From: Roseibium porphyridii
GTDB taxonomy: Bacteria; Pseudomonadota; Alphaproteobacteria; Rhizobiales; Stappiaceae
DNA: 64,000 nucleotides
Direction: 5' to 3'
NCBI RefSeq assembly: GCF_026191725.2
Contig: NZ_CP120863.1
Coordinates: forward strand, 1,096,001 to 1,160,000
This document shows, piece by piece, positions 1-9,370 of the stretch (its first letter is position 1; each line of letters begins with the position of its first letter). A program made the translations under genes and the position numbers. The notes below the pieces were generated by a model. That model was given only the letters and a program-made list of their open reading frames with translations, did no database searches and had not been told where the DNA came from.

Positions 1-32
1 CAGCACGCCTTGCGGCGATGGGGGCGGCATGA
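1..32 (+). CDS. ruvC: C-terminal end of RuvC (partial)
   Basis: Only the last nine codons are inside the window, read in the frame that stops at TGA 30-32 and ending in residues ARLAAMGAA. The stop overlaps the ATG of ruvA in an ATGA junction, as expected for a translationally coupled ruvC-ruvA pair. The name rests on gene order (ruvC-ruvA-ruvB is common in alphaproteobacteria), not on any visible RuvC motif, so it is an inference. Confidence 0.55.
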   Translation, partial: ARLAAMGAA

Positions 33-646
33 TCGGGAAGCTGAAAGGGACAATCGACAGTTACGGCGAGGATCATGTGATCCTCGACGTCCATGGTGTC
101 GGCTATCAGGTTCATTGCCCTTCGCGCATTCTTCAGGGCTTGCCGAGAACTGGCGAAGCCGCGGTGCTCTTCATTGAAACCATGGTGCGTGAGGACATGA
201 TCCGTTTATTCGGTTTCGCTCAGGAGGCGGAGCGGGAATGGTTCAGGATCCTCATGACTGTTCAGGGGGTCGGGGCAAAGGTTGCTCTCGGGATCTTGGG
301 CATCTTGAAAGCCAGTGAAGTGGCCAATGCAATTGCACTTGGCGACAAGGCGACGATCTCACGCGCCCCGGGTGTCGGCAAACGTGTTGCCGAGCGCATT
401 CTGACAGAACTCAAGGACAAGGCGCCGGCATTGGCAACGGTCGATCAGGGGACGATTGCCGTTTCGCAGGACGTGGCAGACAATGTCGCCGCCCGCCCGG
501 TTGCCGAAGCCGTATCCGCGCTTACAAATCTCGGCTACCCTCAGCCGCAGGCAAGTGCGGCCGTTGCCAAGGCAATGCAGTCCGCGGGTGAGGATGCGTC
601 TACGGAAACGCTCATACGCCTCGGTTTGAAGGAACTGTCCGCATGA
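29..646 (+). CDS. ruvA: Holliday junction branch migration complex subunit RuvA
   Basis: RuvA binds the four-way Holliday junction as a tetramer and positions two RuvB rings that drive branch migration during recombination and fork repair. The 205-residue length is normal for the family. The N-terminus (MIGKLKG, then the stretch around [12 protein letters not shown]) is the OB-fold domain I. Two helix-hairpin-helix motifs follow near residues 75-120 ([10 protein letters not shown] and [12 protein letters not shown]). A flexible linker and the small RuvB-contacting domain III (about 155-205, with the LGY motif) complete it. It starts inside the stop of ruvC and ends overlapping the start of the next gene by 4 bases, so the cluster is probably one operon. 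Confidence 0.97.
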   Translation: MIGKLKGTIDSYGEDHVILDVHGVGYQVHCPSRILQGLPRTGEAAVLFIETMVREDMIRLFGFAQEAEREWFRILMTVQGVGAKVALGILGILKASEVANAIALGDKATISRAPGVGKRVAERILTELKDKAPALATVDQGTIAVSQDVADNVAARPVAEAVSALTNLGYPQPQASAAVAKAMQSAGEDASTETLIRLGLKELSA

Positions 647-888
647 TAGCGTTCACTTATGCCGTCATTGCCATAACATTCATTGCCCTTGGAATCGGCG
701 GTATCATGTATCTCGATCACCGGTTTTCGCTGTCTGTCGGCGATCGTCCCTTTGCGATCAAAGGGCGCCGCATCGAAACGGACGATCCGTTTGTGCGGAG
801 CCAGTTCAAAAAATTCTATGCGATCAGGGTGGCTTATTCCCTGTTTCTCCTGGTGATGCTGTTTGTGGTCGTCAGCCATGTCGGATGA
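643..888 (+). CDS. Small two-helix membrane protein of unknown function
   Basis: This 81-residue protein has hydrophobic segments at about residues 3-23 and 62-79, separated by a charged loop rich in Arg and Lys, which suggests a small inner-membrane protein with two spans. Its ATG overlaps the ruvA stop (ATGA) and its end overlaps the start of ruvB by 11 bases, so it is translated as part of the ruv operon. I do not recognise a named family. Its placement between ruvA and ruvB suggests a conserved passenger gene rather than a recombination function. Confidence 0.75.
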   Translation: MIAFTYAVIAITFIALGIGGIMYLDHRFSLSVGDRPFAIKGRRIETDDPFVRSQFKKFYAIRVAYSLFLLVMLFVVVSHVG

Positions 889-1918
889 CGAACGCATTGT
901 GACGCCGGAAATTCGCGGCGATGAGATCGACAGCACGATGCGCCCGCAGGCTCTGGACGAATTTGTCGGCCAGGCCCAGGCGCGTGCCAATCTGAAGGTT
1001 TTCATTGGTGCGGCCAAGGCACGTGGAGAAGCGCTCGATCATGTGCTGTTTGTCGGGCCGCCGGGTCTTGGCAAGACAACACTGGCCCAGATCATGGCGC
1101 GCGAGCTTGGAGTGAATTTCCGGGCAACATCCGGTCCTGTTATTGCCAAAGCAGGCGATCTTGCTGCTCTGCTTACCAATCTGGAAGAGAGGGACGTGCT
1201 CTTCATCGACGAGATCCACCGGCTCAACCCCGCAGTTGAGGAAGTGCTTTATCCGGCAATGGAGGATTACCAGCTCGATCTGATTATTGGTGAAGGACCG
1301 GCAGCGCGATCGGTCAAGATCGATCTGGCTAAATTCACTCTTGTTGCCGCGACAACGCGGCTCGGTCTGCTGACGACACCGCTACGCGACCGGTTCGGAA
1401 TTCCCGTGCGCCTGCAATTCTATACGGTCCCGGAACTCGAACATATCGTCAAACGGGGCGCATCGATCCTTCAGATAGGCATGGCTGAAGACGGTGCACA
1501 CGAAATTGCCAAGCGGTCTCGCGGTACGCCGCGTATCGCAGGGCGGTTGCTTCGCCGTGTGCGGGACTTTGCCGTTTTCGAAGGGACGGAACGGGTTGAC
1601 CGTGCGCTCGCCGACAAGGCACTGCGTCAGCTGGAGGTTGATCACGCGGGATTGGACAGCCTTGACCGGCGCTATCTCAATCAGATTGCCGTCAATTTCG
1701 GCGGCGGGCCCGTTGGAATCGAAACCATTGCGGCAGCTTTGTCGGAGCCGAGGGACGCCATTGAAGAGATTGTCGAACCGTATCTGATCCAGAATGGTTT
1801 TCTGCAGCGAACACCGCGCGGGCGCGTTCTGACACCGATGGCATTTGAGCATCTCGGATTGGCGGCGCCGTCCCGGCCGGATGCTCCGCAAATGGGTTTG
1901 TTCCAGGACCCAGACTAG
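878..1918 (+). CDS. ruvB: Holliday junction branch migration helicase RuvB
   Basis: RuvB is the hexameric AAA+ motor that pumps DNA through the RuvA-bound junction. Visible motifs are Walker A (GPPGLGKTT), Walker B (LFIDEIHRL), the sensor region ([18 protein letters not shown]) and the C-terminal winged-helix DNA-binding domain ending near [10 protein letters not shown] chose ATG 878 (MSDDERIV), which gives the usual 346 residues. An in-frame TTG at 863 would add five residues and is less likely. The gene begins inside the preceding small membrane gene, so coupling is likely. Confidence 0.97.
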   Translation: MSDDERIVTPEIRGDEIDSTMRPQALDEFVGQAQARANLKVFIGAAKARGEALDHVLFVGPPGLGKTTLAQIMARELGVNFRATSGPVIAKAGDLAALLTNLEERDVLFIDEIHRLNPAVEEVLYPAMEDYQLDLIIGEGPAARSVKIDLAKFTLVAATTRLGLLTTPLRDRFGIPVRLQFYTVPELEHIVKRGASILQIGMAEDGAHEIAKRSRGTPRIAGRLLRRVRDFAVFEGTERVDRALADKALRQLEVDHAGLDSLDRRYLNQIAVNFGGGPVGIETIAAALSEPRDAIEEIVEPYLIQNGFLQRTPRGRVLTPMAFEHLGLAAPSRPDAPQMGLFQDPD

Positions 1919-2012
1919 TTTTACGTGTGATTTTGAAAGTCAAATTATAGGTAATTTTATCGAACTGGCTCAGATTTGATTAAGCATTTATTGGCGAATC
2001 TCAACCTATGAT

Positions 2013-2030
2013 CCCCCAAATTTGTGGGGG
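2013..2030 (+). promoter_or_regulatory. Hairpin burying the Shine-Dalgarno of the chemoreceptor gene
   Basis: CCCCCA (2013-2018) and TGGGGG (2025-2030) pair across the 6-base loop AATTTG. The 3' arm is the only G-rich stretch before the ATG at 2035, so it should be the ribosome binding site. If the stem forms in the mRNA, it would occlude initiation. The pairing is seen directly. A regulatory role is inference. Confidence 0.5.
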
Positions 2031-2034
2031 AATC

Positions 2035-4146
2035 ATGCGCAAGCGGCTTTCATCAAAACTTGCTCTTATGTTTCTGGCTGGCGCCCTGACCATGTGCGTC
2101 GCCATCGTTACCGTTACGTCCATGTTGTCCAGGGATGTTGCCAACGGACAGGCGGACAACGGATTGGAAAGTGCCACCAAGGCCAAGCAAAAAGTGCTTG
2201 AAATGGCGCTGGATCAGGTCACATACAGCGCGAAGTTCTTCGTGTCTCTTGAAGAGGCCAAGGACAGCCTGATGAAGACCCTGGTCGGTTGGAAGAACCT
2301 GAAAGAGGGGCAGAACGAGACCCTCCGCAAGATCTTCGTGGCAGACAATCCGCATCCTGCTCACGAGCGCCATCTGCTGGTAGAGCCGGCGGAGTCCAAC
2401 TACTACGTGAACAACCACAAGGTTGTGCATCCGATTTATCAAGATGTCATCGGCCAGGGGCTGTTCTCCGATGCCGCGCTTGCCAATCCGGACGGCTTCA
2501 TCACCTACACCTATGGCAAGGGCGAGGAATTTGCCTTCCATGTGGATGATGCTGACATCCTGGGGCATCCGGTCCAGGCTGCATTCGGCAAATTGTTTGC
2601 CGCCGCCAAAGACGAATCCCTTGCCGCGGGGCAAATCTATTCTTCTGGCTTTGTCACTGGTGAAGATGGCACGGTGTCGTTGGTCCTCGCAGCGCCTGTA
2701 TTCTATCTGGACCGTTTCTTCGGCGCGGTCGCTTTCTCCGCCAACATGCAGGCACTGGCGTCGCTGTTGAACGAGCCGACAGGACTTGCAGACAGCGAGC
2801 GCTTCTTCCTGGTGGACGTTGCCGGAAAGGCTATCCAGCTGGACAACTCCGGCAAGGCAGAAGCCGTTCACGTGTTGAGCGAGATTTCCGCAGGCGATCG
2901 ACTGATCAAACTGGATGGCAACGACTATCGTTTTGCTGAAGCGACAAACACCTATCAGGGAACAGCCTATGGTGTGGTGGATGCCGTTCAGCAGACCGAA
3001 CTGTCGGCTGCTGCTGACAGGATCACTTTCGGCGCGGTTATTTCAGGATTTGCCTGCCTCGTGCCGATCGTTCTTTTGATCTGGTGGGTCACACGCCGAA
3101 TGTTCTCTCCGATGGAGCGACTATCGGCTGCAGCCCGCAAGATTGCGGATGGTGACCTGGAAGTGGCTGTTGAAGCAACCGAGCGTCATGATGAAATCGG
3201 TCGCATGGCGCGCTGCATTGAAGTGTTCAAGGACAACTCCGTTGAGCGTGAACGCATGGCGGCGGAACGCAAGGTTGGCCATATCGCCCGCGAAAAGCGC
3301 GAGAAGCTGATCGATTCTCTGATCGGCGACTTCCGGGCGGAATCCCAGGCCGTATTGGAACTGGTCGAAACCAACATTGCTCGGGTCGAGGATGTTTCCT
3401 CGCAGCTCAGTCAGCGCTCTGCGTCTGCCTCAGAGCAGGGCGAGGCCGCCGTGACGACGTCTGAGAACGCATCGTCCAATGTGCAGGCCGTTGCTTCGGC
3501 AACTGAAGAGCTGAATGCTTCGATCTCGGAGATTTCCCGTCAGGTGGAAACAACGGCATCCATCGTTGGTCAGACAACGACCGCTGCTCAAAGCTCCAAT
3601 TCGAAGATTTCAGGTCTTGCGGAAGCGGCCAACAAGATCGGTGACGTTGTGTCGCTGATTTCGGAGATTGCAGAACAGACCAATCTGCTGGCCCTTAATG
3701 CGACAATCGAGGCCGCACGTGCTGGAGATGCCGGCAAAGGCTTTGCGGTTGTTGCCTCTGAGGTGAAGTCCCTTGCCGGTCAAACGGCAAAGGCAACCGA
3801 GGAGATTTCGGCACAGATCGCTGCGATCCAGGCGTCAACCACCGAAGCGGTGGAAGAAATCGCCCAGGTCTCGGAATCGGTTGAGGAAGTGAATTCCTAT
3901 ACGACGACCATTTCCGATGCTGTTCAGCAGCAGGGCTCTGCGACGGGTGAAATATCTCGAAACGTGGCCGAAGCTGCCGATGGCACGCGCAGTGTCGCAT
4001 CAACAGTTGCATCGCTTAACGAAGGGGTTTCAGAAAACTCCTTGGCGGTCGATGACATGTTGACGGCAACCATTGAAATGAAACAGCAAGCCGAGCATCT
4101 TCGCGCCTCGGTGGAGAAATTCCTCTCCGAGGTTGCGGCCGCCTGA
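2035..4146 (+). CDS. Methyl-accepting chemotaxis protein with periplasmic Cache-type sensor
   Basis: A transmembrane chemoreceptor that would control CheA activity through CheW. From ATG 2035 (703 residues), a first membrane segment lies at about 9-29, followed by a periplasmic sensor of about 300 residues resembling a single Cache domain. The second membrane segment is at 330-352, with HAMP to about 405. The cytoplasmic signalling coiled coil follows, and its hairpin tip ([20 protein letters not shown]) begins near residue 545. The C-terminus (FLSEVAAA) carries no NWETF-type CheR/CheB tether. An in-frame ATG at 2008 exists, but 2035 follows a G-rich ribosome site and gives a normal signal-anchor start. 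The ligand cannot be read from the sequence. The gene stands alone, bounded by a strong terminator. Confidence 0.93.
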   Translation: MRKRLSSKLALMFLAGALTMCVAIVTVTSMLSRDVANGQADNGLESATKAKQKVLEMALDQVTYSAKFFVSLEEAKDSLMKTLVGWKNLKEGQNETLRKIFVADNPHPAHERHLLVEPAESNYYVNNHKVVHPIYQDVIGQGLFSDAALANPDGFITYTYGKGEEFAFHVDDADILGHPVQAAFGKLFAAAKDESLAAGQIYSSGFVTGEDGTVSLVLAAPVFYLDRFFGAVAFSANMQALASLLNEPTGLADSERFFLVDVAGKAIQLDNSGKAEAVHVLSEISAGDRLIKLDGNDYRFAEATNTYQGTAYGVVDAVQQTELSAAADRITFGAVISGFACLVPIVLLIWWVTRRMFSPMERLSAAARKIADGDLEVAVEATERHDEIGRMARCIEVFKDNSVERERMAAERKVGHIAREKREKLIDSLIGDFRAESQAVLELVETNIARVEDVSSQLSQRSASASEQGEAAVTTSENASSNVQAVASATEELNASISEISRQVETTASIVGQTTTAAQSSNSKISGLAEAANKIGDVVSLISEIAEQTNLLALNATIEAARAGDAGKGFAVVASEVKSLAGQTAKATEEISAQIAAIQASTTEAVEEIAQVSESVEEVNSYTTTISDAVQQQGSATGEISRNVAEAADGTRSVASTVASLNEGVSENSLAVDDMLTATIEMKQQAEHLRASVEKFLSEVAAA

Positions 4147-4178
4147 CGTCGAACCTAGGTAAGTGCTCAAGGCAATTG

Positions 4179-4213
4179 AGGCCTCCCGGTCACGTGATCG
4201 GGAGGCCTTTTTT
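4179..4213 (+). terminator. Rho-independent terminator after the chemoreceptor gene
   Basis: A long GC-rich stem (AGGCCTCCCG with CGGGAGGCCT) around a 10-base loop is followed directly by a T run. It sits 33 bases after the chemoreceptor stop and 25 bases before the GTG of ybgC, so ybgC must be transcribed from a promoter within or downstream of it, or by readthrough. Confidence 0.9.
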
Positions 4214-4237
4214 AAAGTGTCATAAAGAGGTGCAGAT

Positions 4238-4705
4238 GTGACGGATTGGCCCGACCTTGCCGGCCGCCTGGAAGAAGGCGGACATGTGCTCCCGGTGCGC
4301 GTCTATTATGAAGACACTGACTTTACCGGAATTGTCTATCACGGTGCTTATGTTCGCTTCTTCGAACGTGCACGGTCAGACTTTCTTCGTCTCGTGGGAA
4401 TTCATCATGCCGAACTTGCGAAAGGCGTGCATGGCGTCTCTCTCGCGTTCGCAGTACGCACGATGACACTCGACTTCCAAAGGCCCGCCAGGATCGACGA
4501 CGTGCTGGAAGTGCACACCAGTATTGCAGAATATAGAGGCGCTCGCCTGAAACTGGACCAATTGATCCACAGAGGTGACGAATTGTTGATCTCGGCGGCC
4601 GTGACGGTTGCAATTATCACGAGCGAAGGCAAGCCAACCCGCTTACCTGTTGCTTTGGCAGAAAAACTTCAACGTCATCTCCCGGATGAAACCTACACCG
4701 GGTGA
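4238..4705 (+). CDS. ybgC: Tol-Pal-associated acyl-CoA thioesterase YbgC
   Basis: A hotdog-fold thioesterase of the 4-hydroxybenzoyl-CoA thioesterase type that hydrolyses acyl-CoA or acyl-ACP and is customarily encoded next to tolQRAB. The active-site region DTDFTGIVYHGAYVRFFERA is plain, including the catalytic Asp of the Y-x-D-T-D motif, and 155 residues is only slightly longer than usual. The start is GTG 4238, preceded by AAGAGG at a suitable distance. It lies 265 bases ahead of tolQ, an unusually wide gap, so tolQ probably has its own promoter. Confidence 0.93.
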   Translation: MTDWPDLAGRLEEGGHVLPVRVYYEDTDFTGIVYHGAYVRFFERARSDFLRLVGIHHAELAKGVHGVSLAFAVRTMTLDFQRPARIDDVLEVHTSIAEYRGARLKLDQLIHRGDELLISAAVTVAIITSEGKPTRLPVALAEKLQRHLPDETYTG

Positions 4706-4970
4706 TTCACTTAAGTGTGGTCTTGCGGGAACAGAAACCCTTACAAAGCAAAATACTTACAAAACAAATCGCTTCGTTAATCTTGCATTTACCTTAATTG
4801 ATTCCTTTAGAAAGGGACTTATTGGTTGGAAAAGTCCCAGTTTTGACAAATTCAAACGTCAGAGAGGCGGCTGGTTATATGAGCTGGTCGTCTGATTCCG
4901 GTTCTCTGCTGTGGCTGCCGGTTCTTTGAAAGCGCAACAGCGTCAGACGGCCTAGAGGTCTAAGGAATAA

Positions 4971-5678
4971 ATGGAAACACTCGTCCAATCCACTTTGGCA
5001 GCACCAGAACACGAGCTGTCTTTTTTCGCGTTGTTCTGGCAGGCGCATATCGTCGTCAAGATTGTCATGATCGGGTTGCTCGCTGCGTCGGTTTGGTGCT
5101 GGGCGATCATAGTCGACAAGGTTCTGCTGATTGGCCGCACACGCCGGCAGATGACGCGGTTTGAAACCGTTTTCTGGTCCGGTCAATCGCTCGAAGAGCT
5201 TTACAACACGCTCCACAACCGCGTGAACCATTCCATGGCCGCATTGTTCGTTGCTGCCATGAGGGAATGGAAGCGCAGTCACGAGGGCCAGCGACCGGCC
5301 ATCGGAAGTCTGCAGCAACGCATCGACAGGGTCATGGACGTCACCATTCAGCGCGAAGCGGAGCGGCTGGAGAACCGGCTATTGATCCTGGCAACGGTTG
5401 GGTCGTCTGCTCCCTTTATCGGACTGTTCGGCACCGTCTGGGGTATCATGACCGCCTTTCAGGCGATCGCCGCATCCGAAAGCACCAATCTTGCCGTTGT
5501 GGCGCCGGGTATTGCCGAAGCCCTCTTTGCAACTGCGCTTGGGCTTCTCGCCGCTATCCCGGCCGTGATTGCCTTCAATAAATTCAATTCCGACGTCGGC
5601 AAGGCAGTTGCCCGGATGGAAGGCTTTGCGGACGAGTTCTCCGCGATCCTTTCTCGTCAGATCGACGAGAGGGGTTAA
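4971..5678 (+). CDS. tolQ: Tol-Pal system proton channel subunit TolQ
   Basis: TolQ forms with TolR the proton-motive-force-driven stator that energises TolA during outer-membrane constriction at division. The 235-residue protein has three membrane segments: one near residues 20-45, and two in the C-terminal half (around [23 protein letters not shown] and [25 protein letters not shown]). These are the MotA/TolQ/ExbB signature helices. It starts at ATG 4971 after AAGGAATAA. TolR begins 3 bases after its stop. Confidence 0.96.
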   Translation: METLVQSTLAAPEHELSFFALFWQAHIVVKIVMIGLLAASVWCWAIIVDKVLLIGRTRRQMTRFETVFWSGQSLEELYNTLHNRVNHSMAALFVAAMREWKRSHEGQRPAIGSLQQRIDRVMDVTIQREAERLENRLLILATVGSSAPFIGLFGTVWGIMTAFQAIAASESTNLAVVAPGIAEALFATALGLLAAIPAVIAFNKFNSDVGKAVARMEGFADEFSAILSRQIDERG

Positions 5679-5681
5679 GGC

Positions 5682-6134
5682 ATGGCCATGCAGGTCGGAT
5701 CCGCAGAAGAAGGTGGAGGGCGCAGAGGCCGTCGTCGCCGTCGGCACGCGCCCATGAGTGAAATCAACGTGACGCCCTTTGTCGACGTCATGCTGGTGCT
5801 CCTGATCATCTTCATGGTCGCCGCTCCGCTCCTGACGGTGGGCGTGCCAATCGACCTGCCGGAAACCCGCGCCAAGGCGCTGGAAGGGGACACGGAACCG
5901 ATAACGATTTCGGTCAATTCTACGGGTGAGATCTTTATTCAGGACACACCGATTGCCATAGACGAAATCGTGCCCAAGCTCGAAGCGATCGCGGAAAACG
6001 GATACGAGGAGCGCATTTACGTGCGCGGAGATCAGGACGCCGATTACGGCACCATGATGCAACTCATGGGCCGGATCAATGCGGCCGGGTTCAAACGGCT
6101 CGGCCTTGTCACTCTGGAAGAACGGGACTCGTAA
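5682..6134 (+). CDS. tolR: Tol-Pal system protein TolR (ExbD/TolR family)
   Basis: TolR is the single-span partner of TolQ. Its membrane helix holds the conserved proton-carrying Asp in the motif [20 protein letters not shown] (about residues 26-45). A basic cytoplasmic N-terminus ([10 protein letters not shown]) precedes it and a periplasmic ExbD-like domain follows. The 150-residue length is usual. It is tightly packed between tolQ and tolA, consistent with stoichiometric expression. Confidence 0.96.
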   Translation: MAMQVGSAEEGGGRRGRRRRRHAPMSEINVTPFVDVMLVLLIIFMVAAPLLTVGVPIDLPETRAKALEGDTEPITISVNSTGEIFIQDTPIAIDEIVPKLEAIAENGYEERIYVRGDQDADYGTMMQLMGRINAAGFKRLGLVTLEERDS

Positions 6135-6140
6135 CGCGTC

Positions 6141-7100
6141 ATGCGCGCAGGTCTCATCGCGTCACTAGCCGGTCACTCGGCCATTCTATTCTGGGGCTTG
6201 CTGGCCTTTCCGGACGCGGAGAGTTTTTCTGTACCACAAGTCGAGTCCCTGCCGGTTGACCTGATACCTGTTGAAGAGTTTACCCGACTGCGCATTGGCG
6301 AAAGAACGGCTGAAGTCCGTGACGTGGCTGCAACTCAGCCGTCTGAAACCGAAGTGGAAGAGCCGCCGCAACCGACCGACAGGCCAGGTGAGAGCCAGGT
6401 TGAGCAGCCGACGCCACCGACGCCGTCGCCCGCCCCGACACCTGCTCCGGAACCCCAACCCGTTACTGAGCCTGAACCTGCACCGGAACCGGAGCCTGTC
6501 GCTGCGCCCGAACCTGCGCCTGCACCTCCGCCAGAACCTGCCGCCGATCCGGAACCGGCCCCTGAACCGGCCCCTCAGCAGGAAGCAGCCCCTGCGCCGC
6601 AACCGATCGTCACCAGCGTAGCCCCTCGTACAAAGCCAGCGCCGCCGCGCAGGACCCAGGAGCCGCCGAGAGAAGATCTCAACACCGAAGAAATTGCGGC
6701 GCTTTTGAACAAGGTTGAGCCCGAGAGACAGCAAGGCAACGCTTCGCAAGAACCTGCATCGCTGGGGTCGCGCAATGGTGCTCAGAACGTGCGCATGTCC
6801 CAGTCCGAACTGGATGCCCTGCGCGGTCAGGTGGCCGCTTGCTGGAACCCGCCTGTTGGTGCTGTTGGCGCTGAAGAGCTAAAGGTCAGAGTACAATTCA
6901 ACCTGTCGCAGGACGGTCAGGTTTCTGGGAACCCAAGGGTGCTGAATTCGAATGGAAACCCGGCTTTCGGTGCTGCGGCAAGCAGTGCTGTTCGCGCAGT
7001 CATGCGCTGTCAGCCTTATTCTCTTCCAATTGCCAAGTATGACGCTTGGCAGGAAGTGATTATCAATTTTGACCCGAGAGAGATGATTATCGGGGGATAG
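6141..7100 (+). CDS. tolA: Cell envelope integrity protein TolA (TonB C-terminal fold)
   Basis: TolA links the TolQR motor in the inner membrane to Pal and TolB. An N-terminal membrane anchor (about residues 5-24) is followed by a very long periplasmic linker made of Pro-Glu/Pro-Ala repeats (about 75-175), instead of the Ala/Lys helix of enterobacterial TolA. The C-terminal domain contains the conserved ACWNPP and VRVQFNLSQDG segments typical of alphaproteobacterial TolA. Length is 319 residues. The 6-base gap to tolR supports one operon. Confidence 0.92.
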   Translation: MRAGLIASLAGHSAILFWGLLAFPDAESFSVPQVESLPVDLIPVEEFTRLRIGERTAEVRDVAATQPSETEVEEPPQPTDRPGESQVEQPTPPTPSPAPTPAPEPQPVTEPEPAPEPEPVAAPEPAPAPPPEPAADPEPAPEPAPQQEAAPAPQPIVTSVAPRTKPAPPRRTQEPPREDLNTEEIAALLNKVEPERQQGNASQEPASLGSRNGAQNVRMSQSELDALRGQVAACWNPPVGAVGAEELKVRVQFNLSQDGQVSGNPRVLNSNGNPAFGAAASSAVRAVMRCQPYSLPIAKYDAWQEVIINFDPREMIIGG

Positions 7101-7142
7101 TCCGGAAACCCGGACACTGTTGGTGAGGGAGCGGTATTGCTC

Positions 7143-8492
7143 ATGCGTGGAATTTTGAAACGTCTTTCTGATCTCGTTGGCCGCAAGGCCCCGGGGCTCG
7201 CATTTGTCGCCACAGTCCTGATGATATTGGCCCCTCAACCTGCGTCCGCATTGGTCGAGATTGATATCACGCAGGGTAATATCGAGCCGCTTCCGATTGC
7301 CTTGCCCTCATTTTCGGCAGATGGCGGAGACAGCAAACTGGCCGCGGACATGACCAGCGTCATCGCAGCGGATCTCAAACGATCAGGGCTCTTCAATCCT
7401 CTCGACCCGGCAAGTTTCATCCAAAAGAACATGAGCGTGAACTCCACGCCACGCTTTGGCGACTGGCGCCAGATCAGTGCTCAGGCCCTGGTAACCGGCA
7501 CGGTGATAAAACAGCCGGACGGGAGGCTTCGCGCTGAATTCCGTTTGTGGGATGTGTTTGCTGCGGAGCAGATGCTCGGGCAGCAGTTTTACACGACCCC
7601 TGAAAACTGGCGGAGACTGGCGCATATTATTGCCGATGCGATTTATGAGCGCCTGACGGGTGAAAAAGGCTATTTCGACACTCGGATTGTCTATGTCGAT
7701 GAAACCGGTCCAAAAGACAAACGGATCAAGCGCCTTGCCATCATGGATCAGGATGGCGCCAATGTGCGGTACCTGACCCGGGGCGACGATCTGGTTCTGA
7801 CCCCGCGTTTCTCGCCGACGAGTCAGGAAATCACCTACATGTCATATGGCGGTGCTGACCCGAGTGTCTACTTGCTCAATATCGAAACAGGTCAGAGAGA
7901 GATTGTCGGCAATTTTCCGGGAATGACATTTGCCCCACGGTTTTCTCCTGATGGTCAGAACGTCATCATGAGTCTGCAGCAAGGCGGCAATGCAAACATC
8001 TTCCAGATGGATCTGCGGTCCCGCCGAACGACACGCCTGACCAATACGGCGGCCATCGACACCAGCCCGTCTTATTCGCCCGACGGACGCCGCATCGTGT
8101 TTGAGTCCGACCGTGGCGGCACGCAGCAACTTTATGTCATGGGTGCGAACGGTGGAAATGCGCAGCGCATCTCCTTCGGCCCTGGCCGCTATTCAACGCC
8201 CGTGTGGTCACCTCGCGGTGATTTGATCGCCTTCACCAAGCAACATCAGGGGCGGTTCATGATCGGTGTTATGCGCCCGGATGGAAAAGGCGAACGTATC
8301 CTCACCGAGGGTTATCACAACGAAGGGCCGGCATGGTCACCAAATGGCCGTGTTCTGGTGTTTTTCCGCGATACGCCGGGTGCAAATGGCGGACCTCAAG
8401 TCTGGACCGTTGATCTGACGGGTTACAATGAGCTGAGACTGGATACGTCTGCCTTCGCTTCGGACCCGTCATGGTCGCCTCTCATAGACTAA
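7143..8492 (+). CDS. tolB: Tol-Pal system periplasmic protein TolB
   Basis: TolB is a periplasmic beta-propeller that binds Pal and TolA. The start ATG 7143 ([10 protein letters not shown]) follows GAGGGAGCGG at a normal distance; an in-frame TTG lies at 7137. A signal peptide ends near ASA (about residue 35). The N-terminal alpha/beta domain runs to about 170, followed by repeated propeller blades with the [25 protein letters not shown] pattern. Length is 449 residues. It follows tolA by 42 bases. Confidence 0.95.
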   Translation: MRGILKRLSDLVGRKAPGLAFVATVLMILAPQPASALVEIDITQGNIEPLPIALPSFSADGGDSKLAADMTSVIAADLKRSGLFNPLDPASFIQKNMSVNSTPRFGDWRQISAQALVTGTVIKQPDGRLRAEFRLWDVFAAEQMLGQQFYTTPENWRRLAHIIADAIYERLTGEKGYFDTRIVYVDETGPKDKRIKRLAIMDQDGANVRYLTRGDDLVLTPRFSPTSQEITYMSYGGADPSVYLLNIETGQREIVGNFPGMTFAPRFSPDGQNVIMSLQQGGNANIFQMDLRSRRTTRLTNTAAIDTSPSYSPDGRRIVFESDRGGTQQLYVMGANGGNAQRISFGPGRYSTPVWSPRGDLIAFTKQHQGRFMIGVMRPDGKGERILTEGYHNEGPAWSPNGRVLVFFRDTPGANGGPQVWTVDLTGYNELRLDTSAFASDPSWSPLID

Positions 8493-8521
8493 ACAACAGC
8501 AAAGTCTCTTCAGCGTTCGTG

Positions 8522-8536
8522 TTAAGCTCCGATTAA
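8522..8536. promoter_or_regulatory. Perfect CtrA box upstream of pal
   Basis: TTAA, seven bases (GCTCCGA), TTAA is an exact match to the CtrA consensus TTAA-N7-TTAA. It lies in the 140-base tolB-pal gap, 97 bases before the pal ATG. The right half also reads TTAACCAT, the longer form of the CtrA half site. The match is seen directly. Binding by the CtrA encoded at 45894-46586 is inference. Confidence 0.6.
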
Positions 8537-8632
8537 CCATGTTTGCAAAGAGGCTTTTAACCAGCTTTGACTAGAAAGCGTTTACCAAGAACCGGGGGTC
8601 CCGGGAGTCGGGCTGGGGATTAGGAGACAGGA

Positions 8633-9118
8633 ATGTTCAAACGAGAATACGCCGGTCAGAGCGCGCGCTGGATCGTGGTCTGTTTCGCCGTTCTATTCGC
8701 GGCCGCATGTGCCCAGACCAAGCCGGACGGGCTTTCAAGCAACGTGAAACCGGGAACCGGCCAGGACTTTGTCGTGAATGTCGGCGACCGCGTGTTTTTT
8801 GAAGAAGACCAGTCGGTGTTGAATTCGCAAGGTCAGGCCACGCTTGCCAATCAGGCCAAGTGGCTCAATCGCTATTCCCAATACACCATCACGGTGGAAG
8901 GGCACGCAGATGAGCGTGGCACGCGTCAGTACAACATTGCACTCGGTGCCAGGCGCGCGCAGGCTGCACGTGACTACCTTGTCGGTCAGGGCGTGAGCGC
9001 ATCACGGATCAAAACCATTTCCTATGGCAAGGAGCGCCCTGTCGCGGTGTGTAACGACAACAGTTGCTGGTCGCAGAACCGCCGTGCAGTGACAGTGTTG
9101 AACAACGCGACAAACTGA
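8633..9118 (+). CDS. pal: Peptidoglycan-associated outer-membrane lipoprotein Pal
   Basis: Pal anchors the outer membrane to peptidoglycan and is retrieved by the Tol motor at the division site. The signal peptide ends in a lipobox (FAAAC) with the lipidated cysteine at residue 26. The C-terminal OmpA-like domain (about 55-161) holds the peptidoglycan-binding motif around EGHADERGTRQYNIALGARR. Length is 161 residues. The start ATG 8633 follows GGAGACAGG. Its own upstream CtrA box and a terminator after it suggest that pal can be transcribed apart from tolQRAB. Confidence 0.97.
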   Translation: MFKREYAGQSARWIVVCFAVLFAAACAQTKPDGLSSNVKPGTGQDFVVNVGDRVFFEEDQSVLNSQGQATLANQAKWLNRYSQYTITVEGHADERGTRQYNIALGARRAQAARDYLVGQGVSASRIKTISYGKERPVAVCNDNSCWSQNRRAVTVLNNATN

Positions 9119-9140
9119 GCGAGCTGTAAATTGCAAGAAA

Positions 9141-9167
9141 AAGCCGGGCCATGTGTCCGGCTTTTTT
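9141..9167 (+). terminator. Rho-independent terminator after pal
   Basis: AAGCCGGGC/CCGGCTT hairpin around CATGTGT, followed by six T residues, 22 bases past the pal stop. It separates pal from cpoB, so cpoB should have a promoter in 9168-9370. I see no clear promoter motif in that stretch. Confidence 0.88.
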
Positions 9168-9370
9168 CGTATTTGACGAACTGAAACAGAATTCTCCCGG
9201 TCGATACCATGAACCGTCAAACTTTAGCCGAAGTCCGAGCGCTCTGTGCACTTGAGTAAAGAGCGGGGCATGTTAAGACAACATGCGCGCGGAACTGTAC
9301 TGCGAACAAAATCAGTCAGGTAATAAAGGCTTGGCTGGGAACGCATGCAGGTCCCAACCCGGAGGAGCGA

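Noticed and set aside
4608..4895. Plus-strand frame from the end of ybgC into the tolQ promoter region
   Set aside because: Starts inside ybgC without a ribosome site and has a Lys/Asn-rich product with no features. The stretch looks like a promoter region.
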